From: Wuchereria bancrofti
Taxonomy: Eukaryota > Nematoda > Chromadorea > Rhabditida > Onchocercidae
Length of the DNA: 64,000 bases
Assembly (NCBI GenBank): GCA_005281725.1
Contig: SSBO01000012.1
Coordinates: forward strand, 4,311,021 to 4,375,020
Direction: 5' to 3'
The position numbers and the translations under genes are program-made. Numbering within the stretch: position 1 is the stretch's first letter; each line of letters begins with the position of its first letter. The notes below the pieces were generated by a model. That model saw only the letters and a program-made list of their open reading frames with translations, was not told the DNA's origin and did no database searches. Below, piece by piece: positions 23,106-38,375 of the stretch.

Positions 23106-24685
23106 CCCAGCCAAAAACTATTTGAAACGAAGCTGAAAACTGCAATTTGTAAAGGACCCCACACTATGCGAGCAGCTATGACACGTCTTACCACTCATGC
23201 AGTTATGAGACGCATATCATTGCATTCAAAATTATGAACAGCGTACAAGTCCCTCAATTTCCAGGATGACGCAGACTTACGGAAATACAACTGGTGCGCA
23301 GGGAAGAACCACGCATGAAAGTAAAAGGAGCGCGATAAAAACCATTCGAGGTACGTCCGGGGGTCCGGGGCTATCTCCTACGGGCCGTATTTCTCTACCT
23401 CGACTATGTAGAGCCATGCTTCAAAGGCTGGTCGTTATATACCGTTGTCCATTGGGGAGATGGGGTGATTCAGGCTGGAAGTGAACAGGCCAGAGAGCAA
23501 ACTCGCGGCTATTAAGGAAAGAAGATTTAAGTGCAAGATCAGGCACTTCTCTTTCATTGCAGATAGTGTTACCCATAAAATTTTGCACCGCCTAGACTAG
23601 AATTTAAAAATGAAACAAAAGTTTAGTTAATCATTAGGTGCACGGTGGGCGCAAAATGAAGTAAGATTCGAGGGAGTAAGAGATAATACAGTTTCATTTT
23701 ACTATGAACTGGGTGAGCTGAATCGGGAACTGTTAGATAGTGCGACGATTAGAACTACTGAGAGTCAGATTGGTAGTTAGATTAGAATTAGTCAACAGCT
23801 ACATTAATCAGGCTGAGGCTAATGCTTAGCGGGAGATTTGCGATGCTGTCTTTGTGTCCACTTATGATGTTGAGCTTTGTACGTGTCCTAATATATTTGG
23901 TAAATATAAAAGTGATCTGTGCTTCATGTAAATTTCATTTCACTTAAAGTTATCGATTGTTATGAAGGTCAAGCATTACTGATGAAATTTAGTGATATTC
24001 ATATTTTGGAAACTTCGGCAGTTGGAAAACATGTTTTTTGCCTAACTAATTAACATTATAACAATATGATCGACTGCTGAAGAGGGTGGAGATTTGTAGT
24101 TGTATTAATATGTTCACCAACCTGCCTCGTTACTCTACTTACTATTTCCATTAATAGACAATATGTTTGTTTTCATACTTCATACTATTCAGAACTCGTA
24201 AATGTCTTATCCTCTTTAACTTATACGTAGTTTTGCCAATTTAAATGATTCTATGAGTTTCATTTTTTATTTCTTGGTGATGACATGTCATCGCCAAGAA
24301 ATATGAAGATGCTCTTTCGGTAGGTATCAGTATAGAGATATATGTAAATTAGAATAGTATTAGTACAGAGATGTATAGAAATATTAGTATAGGTACAGAG
24401 ATAAGCCATGTGTAAAGAATTGAAATAAAAGCTTGAGGCTTCAAACTACTCAGCTGTCCGTTGAGCTGTATTCGTCAGCATTAATAAAGCTTAATTGATT
24501 TTTGATTTAGAACGAGTTTGCATACATTGAAACTGATCATTTTTTATTTTTGCGATATCTTATTGCTTTCATTCATTCATTTTTTTCGACGTTAATCTTA
24601 TTTTGTTGTTGATTCACAATGCAACTTTTATTTAATTAGTAATATAAATCAAGTTTATGGATTTTCGACGAGTTTTAGGCGTCAA
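23106..24685. other. intergenic, with a GC-rich patch and a palindrome
   Basis: Shared 5' region of NDUFB11 (leftward) and Rho GDI (rightward). The part at about 23260-23490 is clearly more GC-rich than its surroundings and holds a 72-codon open frame without recognisable homology. A near-perfect palindrome lies at 24269-24302. At 24310-24405 short units of the type TAGTATAGAGATA/TAGTACAGAGATG recur imperfectly. Confidence 0.5.
24269..24302. repeat. 34-bp near-perfect palindrome
   Basis: Two 17-base arms meet without a spacer. They differ at one position, which would form a G-U pair in RNA read from the + strand. The key arm is ATTTCTTGGTGATGACA. It lies about 380 bp upstream of the Rho GDI start. 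Confidence 0.85.
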
Positions 24686-26096
24686 ATGGATGAGAAAGAA
24701 ATGCAGGATTTGGAGCTGGACAGCGCGCAAGAGAATTATGTACCACCTCCGCAGAAGTCTGTTTCAGAAATTATTGCAATTGACGCTAATGATGAAAGTT
24801 TGAATCGGTAAGTTGGGTTTGAAAATCATTTCATTCTTCTCGAAAAACGAAGCACTTCATCAATGATGTAGTTCAAAGCTGGATAATATCTCGGCACTGC
24901 AGTCTTTTACATTAATATGTAATGTGTCAACTTGAAATGGCCAAAAACTGAATATAGAACAGTGGAAACCTCTGTGCCTTATTTTTTGGATTATTTTTGG
25001 TTTTCTAATTTCTCAACGACCACAATTTCTATGCTTGAAGAGCAGGTCTTACTTGCCGGTTTACAGTTATAAACAAACACTTCTGGGTCAAGCGAAATCT
25101 GGGCAAGTGATTGTTGATGCAACCGACCCTCGCAACGTTCTTGTGCGTTCCATCACGTTAGTTGTCGAAGGTCGTCCGGATATTACAATGCATCTTGATA
25201 AAGGTTTTTGTCGTTTTGTAATGGTTGTTTCTATACTTTTTCTTATTTTATTTAGAACGGACAACTATCGCGTTTTGTTTGAAATACTTGTATTACCACA
25301 GGATTACCTACAAATTGATTTTCGAAGTCTCGCTAAGTAGCTTCTATTTAAACGAAGGAATTCAAAGGTTTGCATGAAATTGCAGAACATTTGAACGATG
25401 CATCATTCATAATAAAAGAAGGAGCTGCATATAGGATTCGTTTTGACTTTCATGTACAAAGAGAGATTTGTACTGGTTTGAAATATGTGCAGAAGGTCAC
25501 ACGTCATTCCATAACAGGTGTGAGGATTTCCTGTTTTACATAAACATATTAAAATTCCGAAGTTGCTTGCTGAAAATGATACAAATAAAGTTGCAGAACT
25601 TTGCTTCGCAATTCGTTATACTATTTACAAATGGAAAGTTTTCTAGTATTCCTATTAATGGGTAGGTACCCTTAAAAAAATGGAACTTTTCAAATATTGG
25701 GACAATGTCATGCTTCTTCCTCTATCATGCTTTTTGCTTTTTATTAATCTTTTCAGTTGATAAAGAAACTTTTATGATGGGTTCATATGCGCCAAAAATG
25801 GAAATGCAGTCATTTATTACACCATTAGATGAAGCCCCATCTGGTTAATTTTTTTATTTTCAAGAGTTGAGAAATATGGTATCAAGTTTCTTCATCTGCA
25901 TAACTTTAGATGTTCACTTAATTTTATAAAAGTTGTTCTCTCATGATTTTTCGTTTCAGTAAATTATAGCATTGCATTTCCAGGAATGCTGCATCGTGGA
26001 ACTTACAAGGTGAAATCGCAGGTACGCGATGATGATGACCATGACTGGTTGTCTTGGACGTGGAGCTTAGAAATTGCAAAAGATTGGGGAGAATAA
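24686..26096 (+). CDS. Rho GDP-dissociation inhibitor
   Basis: Cytosolic chaperone that binds the prenyl tail of Rho-family GTPases, extracts them from membranes and blocks GDP release. Five exons join in phase to 202 residues, the usual family length: 24686-24807, 25067-25203, 25368-25517, 25757-25843, 25984-26096. The N-terminal regulatory arm ([20 protein letters not shown]) is followed by the immunoglobulin-like domain: [43 protein letters not shown] and [11 protein letters not shown], ending in [12 protein letters not shown]. An acceptor-like TTTTAG ends 7 nt before the ATG, suggesting spliced-leader addition. The C. elegans orthologue is rhi-1. Open frames continuing past the donors at 25203 and 25517 are intronic. 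Confidence 0.96.
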
Positions 26097-26713
26097 GTAG
26101 CTTTTTTCGATCTTTCACAGCCAACTTCTTAACTGCCTTTTATTATTGACCTCCTCACTTTCATGATTGGGTTTTTTTTACGAAAGATATGTAATATAAT
26201 AGTAGCTTTTGAATGTATTCTATGGTATTTGGTCTTACGCCCATGGTTTCACTTCGTCACTTCTTTCCTTCCAGTTAATGCTAATTAATTAACTCATGTT
26301 GCATATTATTACTTTGAATGGGTTTATCAAATTTCCTTGTTGATAAGCTGCTTTATTGCATTAGTTCATTGCTCCACTTTCATTCATATTTTTCTGTTTA
26401 TATTGCACTTATATAATGTACAAGCTAATGTTATTAACGGTTTTTTGCATTTTTTGCTTTTAATTTACAGCAGTTTTCTGTTCAGGTCATTTGTAGAAAC
26501 GGAATTTGCTGCATTAACAGTGTCTTACCACAAATATTTTTTTCTTATCATCTAGTATTTCCAGTGCTTCAGATGCTTGTGGCTGTGGTGTATTTGACAT
26601 GCTTTGTTGCAAATTCTATCTGAGACTTGGTCAGTTTGATGAATTTATTAATATTGTTCAAAGTATCTGAGTGTAAGCACAGTTGTTACTTTTGAATTAA
26701 AAAAAAGAATCGC
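26097..26713. other. intergenic, T-rich
   Basis: 3' flank of Rho GDI. Short F/L-rich open frames only; nothing supportable. Confidence 0.5.
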
Positions 26714-27223
26714 ATGGATCAAATCAAAAAGTCCCTTCAGTGCACATTAAGACACATTCAAAAGATATACTTCCGCTCCAAAGATATACTTCCTGAAATT
26801 CTCGATTTCCTTGAAGAAGTTCGGAGTCCTGAGATGAAATTAGTTCGTAGACGCCTTTCGGATAATCATTACCTTCGCTTTTATTTTCCATCTATGTGTT
26901 GGGTTCACCAGACATACGAGGTGTTTCTGTATGAAGGTAGTGTATTTGTGTTCACTGTTTGGTACACAACGTCAAATGTCAATTTCAACTTCGGGAACAT
27001 ACTTAATCATAAACATGATAGGTTCACAGAATTGCTTAAAGATCTATTTGCGAGATGTCGTTGATGTGTCTGACGGTACGGCAGTCACTCAGCAGAGGCG
27101 CTAATTATGGTACCGCATGGGTTCGTGAAGTCTGGCATGTCCTGCTTTCCATACAGCAGGGTAGCGGAGCACAGGGACCACCTACTTCCATTCCTAAGGA
27201 GATGAAGTTTAGGTTTGATTAAC
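26714..27223 (+). pseudogene. possible broken mitoribosomal S25-like gene
   Basis: An open frame begins at 26714 (MDQIKKSLQ...) and includes EVRSPEMKLVRR and NHYLRFYFPS, then EVFLYEG before a donor-like GTAGTG. After an acceptor-like GATAG near 27020 comes RFTELLKDLFARC, which stops. In another frame, RGANYGTAWVREVW... PPTSIPKEMKFRFD ends at TAA 27223. The order loosely resembles mitoribosomal protein S25 (NP.V.......FLRFYLDS, NKEIMEHIRKILG, PANFGPRKY.LRE, LVPLPKEM). The two last blocks need a frameshift I cannot remove by any splice, and zinc-ligand-like cysteines of the family are absent. It could be a decayed copy, a sequence error, or an unrelated nematode-specific gene. Confidence 0.3.
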
Positions 27224-28050
27224 CACTAAAGACCAACTATGATTTCCTCTACTACGCTCTGGGAACTTAGTGTGCTGCAGCATTCCCCACACCCTCATAT
27301 CCATTGATTCAAGAAATTTATAAAACTGCACTGGTAGGAATGATGAGTCGGGACGATTCCTCCCAACAAGTGCGACATTGTCACACGCAACTTCACTGTG
27401 AACATTGAAACGCTCAACTCAACCCACTACAGAATTATAATTACTCTGATACAACCAGTAAAAATAAAAGACTTATTTCCAAATGGGTCAATAAAACGGA
27501 AATGCAAGTATTCTACATTAGATCACAGAAACCAGGAATTTCTAAAGCAGAGAAATGCGTTAAATCATGTTTCTTTACAAATGATTCTAACTTTTTAATT
27601 TTATGGTCATACTTCATATATTTTATCGCATATCGCAAAGTTTTGTCGACATAAACAGTGAAAAAATTAACAGAAGACATGCCAACTCTTATAAAATCCA
27701 ACAATTACAATAATTAGTCATAATAATAACAGAAATAATACTCCCTTTCAAAATGATAACAAAATATATTTAAAGAAAAAAACGAGAGAGGATGGAATTT
27801 TTTCAAATTCATTATTTTATCTTCGTAATCACCATCAAAAGTAACAACGCGGATGCAAAATGTGCTCACTGGAAAAAAGCTAGGAATGAACTATCGTCGG
27901 GCCGTAAACGATTACATAATACCAGAACGTCATTCTTTCACGACCTCATAATCTCTCAACTATAATTGGAATAGGACCCTATTTTGATTAAGTGATGACT
28001 TTCTCCATCTAACAGCACTATTCTTCAATAATGAAGTTTCTAGGCCAACA
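27224..28050. other. intergenic, no gene seen
   Basis: Between the S25-like remnant and the 3' end of PDI. The minus-strand frames at 27513-27704 and 27960-28145 are not supported; the second is the PDI terminal exon read out of frame. Confidence 0.5.
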
Positions 28051-31731
<3,681 letters not shown>

Positions 31732-34026
31732 GACCTGAAACAGCGAATGACTTCAGTACGCCGCCACACGACACCTAACCATGGCAGCCATGCCATCCGT
31801 CGTCGCTTTGATAACAGCACACCCTCCCATCTTTCCCCCTCCCCATCCCCGGCGCACAGTGTGCATTGTGTGTTGTTCGCCCATTGGATAACGAGCATGA
31901 CACACCCCCGCGAAACCATTGGTTGTGCTCTACTCGACGAGATTTGCGTGAAGACCGTTACGCACCCCTTGGTTCCCTTCATCCTTGCAGTATTGGGAGT
32001 TGACGTTCGTCATTCTGAGAGATTAGGGTCTGTAGACATAAGTTAATTGCTGAGGGATAAGAACCCTTCATTTTCACATGATTTCATGACGCCCGAACAA
32101 TTTCTTTGTCGGAGACTATGCTATGAAACGGATTGAACATGGCAAATTCACAAAACTTTTGCAAAGTTTTAATAAAATCAAAATCCAGCACGGCTGTTTC
32201 ACTTGATTAAAACAGATTTTCTCTGCGTCTTGCCCTTTTCTGTGGTGAAACCTGAAATCCATCATGCAAAAATAATGCTTCGTAAAAGTGAAACCGTTAA
32301 ACCACTGAGATGGGCATCTGCGCCTGAATACCTAATGGAAGCACTGGAAATATTATACAGAAGAAATCGAATTTTCTCCTCACAATTTAGCCCGTCGTAA
32401 ATGTTTCACTGCACAGTTTTTTTCTCAGAATTTTGTGTGTGCCGACGAATTCAAAATTTGCTGTTTCTTTTGCATCCCATCTTATCAGTATAAGAAATAA
32501 TCAAAACTACAACATTAATCCATCCACTTGTGCATGTTTTTGCTTTTTCCTCAAGATCGATCAGTGAAAAAGAAAAATAGGTCATTTTGTACCAATCTCA
32601 CCAGCAAAATCTTCGTAATTCGGCATGTGACATCTTCAAACAAACCGTCATTATTTACTATTGAAAATATCCATTGTTATCCATTGAATTATATAGACTG
32701 ACTCCAACATATTAAGAAACCAGACACAGTTTCTTGCAGTTATCGACACAAAAGCATTTATTCAGTAAGGAACCAAGTTATGAACTTTCATGCCGTCGCT
32801 TTTTTTATCAAGTTTGGCTGAAATATCATTTTATCAATTGAAATCAAATTTCTGCACTTTAAAAAAAATTAAAGTTTATACAAATCTTTTAGCAAGTGAT
32901 TTACAGTGCATTTTCCTGAAAGAGTACATAAGAACATGTTCTCCGATGACGGTTTACATCACTGATTTTCATTGTTATGGAACTTAGTGCAGAGCAGAGT
33001 TTTCCTGAAAGTTTTTGTAATTCTCAAAACTAATTCCAAAGTTATGTTTATAAAATCTTAAAGTGGAATAGAGTTTAAATTCTTATTTGTTTAACGATTC
33101 CACACTGTTTTTAGAGATTGTAGAAGTACTGGTTGAAACCAGTTCTCATAAAATTGGAAAGTGAGTTTTACCGAATAAAATTACTCTATTTTACTCGGGA
33201 AGGTTCATTATACTGACTGTTAAATATTACGTTTAATTCGATTGTGGAGCAGTCTTTCTGGTTCCTTTTAGCAATAGCAGTTGTTAGAAACTTTCGGGAT
33301 TTTCCAGCTTCTGCTCATAACTGATACTAGGGAAGCTTGTGAATTTCAGCGCATATCAGTTAGCATTTTAATGAAATTATGTAATCTTATCTAATCTGCT
33401 ACATTAAAAGTTAATATTCATTTAAAATTATTACACTAAACAAATTGTCAGGCATTAGGAAGAAAAAAGAAGGAAGAAGTTGAACAATGGGGAAAATGAA
33501 TAACGAGAAGTTGTGATTGTAACTTGATTTATAAACTGATTTATACAAGATACGTCATATTAAAAAAATTCTCACAATTGAAATCAATATTTTCCACTCA
33601 ACTAGTCTGAATATAATGCAATATTCAAAGCAAACAGGAAACGCTACTAATTCTCTTTTAGCATTTCTCACTTTGCGAATATTTCTATTGTCATAATTCC
33701 TATGCTGAAAACTTGAGACGAACTGAAACACCAACAAAATTTAGGGAGTAAATAATGGTAAGTATCCGTTTCATATCGAAGCTCATTAGTGAGCCAAGGA
33801 CCGCTGTGTGCAGTCTAAAGAGGATGGGTTATATTGAAGATTTAAACTATGGTTTATTGAGGGCAGATGGATTTGGGCAAACCATGGATTTGGAAAGCAG
33901 ATTGGTGTCGTCACCTTGCCTCGTCTTCGATTTTTAATTTGTAGTTGTGCTTAAATTATTTATAAGAACTTCTCGTTATCACGTGATTGGTAATTTAGTT
34001 ATTTATATTTCATTATTAGGAAGAGA
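31732..34026. other. intergenic between divergent PDI and RUNDC1
   Basis: The first 250 bp upstream of PDI (31740-31980) are GC-rich and open in more than one frame on both strands, which is better read as promoter composition than coding. The remaining roughly 2 kb is AT-rich with nothing recognised. An ATG immediately followed by GTAAGT at 33755 could mark a 5' non-coding or single-codon exon of RUNDC1, but this is not supported. Confidence 0.45.
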
Positions 34027-37000
34027 ATGATGGTTGGCGAGGATCTTATGGATATTAATAAGTTGCCTCCAACATTCGCTGATAAAGTAGTATCCAGCAG
34101 TTCAGATGGCAAGTTTCATTTACCAGTTCAGATTTTAATGTTTGTCTTGGAGAATTTTAATCAAGAAATATGCTACTTCATTTTATTTGCAGAAAACAAG
34201 TTCCGTATCCTTAATGTGGTTTTGTGGATTTTTACAGATGAATCAGTTGGTATGGAAAGATGGGCAGCTGATGTGTCGTCGGACGAGCTGCAAGCTATTC
34301 ATTTGTTAGTTCTGCATTTTGACTATTTTAAAATGATTTTGATCTGTTCTTGGTAAATGAAATGATTTAATGGTTATTTTTATCTTCGTGAGATACTTTG
34401 TCTTTTGATTTTTTTTAGAAACATTGCACTTATTTTAAAGCTCTTTGAGTCTTTTCAAATCTTTGTTTCATAGTAGAGTAGGAAATTCCTTCGCGTTTCA
34501 TAGTTTTGGGACTGTCATTGAAAATTAATTGATTGATCTCCTTTGATCGTCAATTTCAGAGATGAACAAATTCGTTTTCGGGAACTTGAAGAGGAGCAGG
34601 AACGTCTGAATAGTTCACTGCTGTCTTTATCAACACATTTTGCACAAGTGCAGTTTCGTCTGAAGCAGATCAGCAAGGCAGACCCATTGGAAAGAGATGT
34701 AATTCAATTTCATTCATGGATGCAAATTCTTTAGGCTATTTTTTTCTCTAAATTCCTTTTACTCGAAAGAATTGTAAAGAAGATGGTTTCTCACTTTTTT
34801 TTAATTTCATGGATTCGACATCATCTGTTGTTATACCTACAAAAGAAAGTGCCTGTAAGTTTTTATCGCCCGGTATATACGCATTCCGCAAACAGTAACT
34901 TGTAGCGATTACTGAAAGAACTGGAAGATTTTGCGTTCCGTGGTTGTACCGATCTGAAATTAGAGAAGCAGAAGTGCTCATTAATAATAGATAACGAAAG
35001 TGGTGGTATAGATCAGCAAAAGGAACGACAAAAGATACTTATCGCTCATTTGAAACAGCAACTGGAAGATTTGGAGAAGTATGCTTATGAAAGCGGTGAG
35101 GGTGACCTTCCAAGCGCTGAAGTCATGGCTAGACAAGTATGTTTTGCTACTTTTGTCAACTCATACTCGATAAGCCTATTGAGTATTTTTTTTTGTTGAC
35201 TGGGTATATTTTTTAGACTTCATTTTCTCCCATTCTTGTGACACAGGATTTTTTTTATTGCTGTAGTGTTAGTGACACGACTGGAGTTATTTTGATGTGA
35301 ATTGAGAATTGTTCTATTTTAGAAAGCAGTTATTGACAAACTTCACGAAAAAGTGCAGTTAGATCTGGAGCTGGATAGAATGTCCCAATGCGATTTACAA
35401 AAGAAGGTTGATGAAGCATTGAAGAAGGTACTTTCTTCAATTAATGCGAAGATTGATGTTCATGGATTCAAGAATTTAGGACTGACAAAAAGTGTCGCAG
35501 AAAAAAAAAGTATCCTGTATGTTTTAATTAAATTTTTATATATGCAACACATATGTTTTCATCGATGTGCTTTTAGCTTGTGAACCCAATTAAAGCGAAA
35601 GAGCAGTTAGTGGAGCAGTTGCAAGCACAAATTGTCGATCTAGAACGATTTATTGGTTTTCTGCAGACGGAAGTCAACGAGCGCCTACCTAATTCAATTG
35701 TCTCGCTACCCATTGTACCGGCAAAGAAGGGTTCATTCATGAATTTAATCAAGTTTAACCAGAAATTCGAGCGTAATCAGCTGAAGCAAACACCACAAGG
35801 AAGCCATTATGGGCAGGTGTTTTCAAAACTATATAGATTCCTGTTTTATTTTCTATAAAGTAAAGTGATAAACTAATATGAAAATTTTAGTGATGAGCGA
35901 GCACGGATAGAACTAGCAGTTGATGCAGCAGCTGAAGTGATGGAAAAATATCTTCTACTTTCGGTGGATATGGATATCTCTCATTCTGAGTCGTTTAGTA
36001 AATCATATGATGAGGTTGTTTACTTGGTGCCACTTTTCTTTTTAAAAGCTATTCTTAATTTTTTGAGGAAAGAGGTGCTTATGTTTTTTATAATTTTTGG
36101 AATATTTTAAAATAACAGAGAAGCGGTAAACTACTGTTTGCTTGCCGTATTTTTTTTTTTTGCAGTGCAAGCTTGGCACCAATTAAAGCTTGGTGAACTA
36201 GCAGTGAAAGTAACATCGTATTATCTTTCAAGTTAGGATAATCTTTTAACTGCTACTGTTGCGCTACTTATTATTTTGTCATTCTCAATATAATTTTCCT
36301 AAGACTCTCTTTTGGATATAGAGATAGATGCTATGGCTTGCCCGATGTAATTTTTTAACTTGAGATTTTCAAACGCAGCGAAGAGGAAGTAGTTACTGTC
36401 ATTAGAAAGCAACTGTGTCCTGCTATGCGTGATCTTTTTGAACATGGTATGAACAACATTGTCAAACATTTTGTTAATTTCGCACCTTTGGGTTGCTATC
36501 CTGGAAGTTCGCGCTCTGCCAGAAGTACTAATGGTGAGTTTTTATAGAGCTTGATACTGCTTTTTATGATACATATTCTTCGTAACTAATTCACTGAATC
36601 ATTTGAATTCGATTTACTTGATAGGACACTTCGGTTAAGAAAATTTAGTGCGAAAGCTGGAACACGTTTGGGATGTTGTGATGTATTATTACGATTCGAA
36701 GTGCGGTCGTGAATATTGCGATGCACCTATTCGCCGTCTTTCACAGAGTTACCAGCTCGATATCATTGCAGGTCGGAGTGTCACATCAAAGCAGGTTGGA
36801 ATCCACATCCCTTGAACTCTAAAGTGGAAGCTCTATTTCACTAAAACTAAAATAGTTGAGTGTGGTCTGGAATTTCTCACTTACAACTCTAGTTTCAACT
36901 GAGATATTTCTGACTTAATGTTTATTCGTGCTTTATAGCTTTTACTATCAACTATCGAAAATATTACGTCAACTCATACTCGACTGAAACGTTCCCCTGA

Positions 37001-37658
37001 TTCAATGTGGAAGGCTCTAGTATCTGCAGCACTGAATGAAAAAAAGTTGCCGTCATGGATACGAACCATTTTTTGCACAGAGCAGATTGTTGAGCAATGT
37101 TTTGCATCGTGGTCTTATGTAGTCAGAACAGGTATTTACTTGATTGTTTCAAAATTTTTTAAAGTTCAGGAAGTCAACAGAAAACCAAATAGATTCTCAC
37201 GAATTCCAAGTGGATCTCACGCCTTCAAATTAAAGTAGTAGAACTTAGGTAGTATCGAAACATAGTAGCATGTATTTCCAGGACTTTAAGGCTACGACAA
37301 CACTGCTTGATTAGGTAAAAATCGGTCAGAATAGTTGGTAATCCAGCAGATGAATAGGCGGAATAGATTGATGGCTGACAAGTGGACGTTGTTATGAAAG
37401 TGCTTGGAAGTCCAACTTGATACGCTTTCTCGTTGATAACAAAAGAATGTTGCTGTAGATGCTCCGAAGATTCTGATAATGCGCATGGGTTTGGATCTGA
37501 AAATCTCAAACTTTATATTATTTAAATATCAATAAATTGAATAATTTACAGGCTGTGAGGACATTTACCAATTGTTGGAACGTCTTCATAAGTATAATTT
37601 TCATCTACCGGTGGATTTGGCTGTGCGCCCCTTTCATCAAATGAAGGATGCGTTTTGA
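34027..37658 (+). CDS. RUNDC1: RUN domain-containing protein 1
   Basis: Coiled-coil protein with a C-terminal RUN domain, linked in mammals to p53 control and to autophagosome fusion. The coiled coil carries the family hallmark LSTHFAQVQFRLKQI, then LLKELEDFAFRGC, then KEQLVEQLQAQIVDLERFI. The RUN domain has GREYCDAP.RRLSQSYQL, SVTSKQ, ALVSAALNEKKLPSWI and the closing LPVDLAVRPFHQMKDAF. Exons: 34027-34108, 34238-34304, 34560-34698, 34906-35136, 35323-35427, 35577-35812, 35891-35997, 36166-36209, about 36379-36533, 36649-36794, 36939-37131, 37552-37658 (about 536 residues). The acceptor of the exon near 36379 is unresolved: the obvious CAG gives a phase conflict, and a site 7 nt on restores it. 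Two introns appear to start with GC. Confidence 0.9.
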
Positions 37659-38375
37659 AAAATTAAGTAATGCTTTTTCCATGTCTTTGGAAGATTATGC
37701 TTTAATATACCAAATAGAGCGTATTATTTCTTGTCCATATTTCTCAACTAACTTATACCAAATCTGGGTTCTATGATCATTCCATTTTAATGTTTCTGGT
37801 ATTGTCTTCACTTGACATTATATCCTCATTCATATGGGTTCTTTTCGCTTTATATTTTTGTTTCATTTGGGATTTTGAATTTCTTGGTCTAGTTTTCCCA
37901 GTTTCATTTTCCGCCATTTTTCGTTTCATATCGCAATATTTTTATCCTCTAATGTTGGTGAAGTAAGAAAAATTCTGCGATTTCCATAAATAGTGAATTT
38001 TGTAGATATTTCCAAGTGTGACTCAGTTAATAACATACAGTAGACTTGCACTCTAGACTGTTGTATGTGCGTTATAAATTATGAGCAGGATAAATCTGAT
38101 GTTGAGTTGTATTTTAAATATGTTATTTGAGGACTTTTTATGCTAAATATTATATGCTTCAATGTTTCTCATGTTTCATTTCCAGTCTTGCTTTTTTTAA
38201 ATTTGTTCTTTTTCCGTATGTTTGTATCTGTTTTAAATAAAATTTTCTGTGTATAGTTATTATATACGAACTTCACACGACTCTTTCGTGGATAAGTATT
38301 TCGCATGATTGCGTATTGATCTTCGTACCGAAGCTCACATTACATAATTTTCAGTAATTTCTTCATAGTTCCGAT
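37659..38375. other. spacer between two same-strand genes
   Basis: T-rich, no open frame of note. TTTTCAG ends at 38354, 21 nt before the TGFBRAP1 ATG, a plausible spliced-leader acceptor. Confidence 0.5.
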
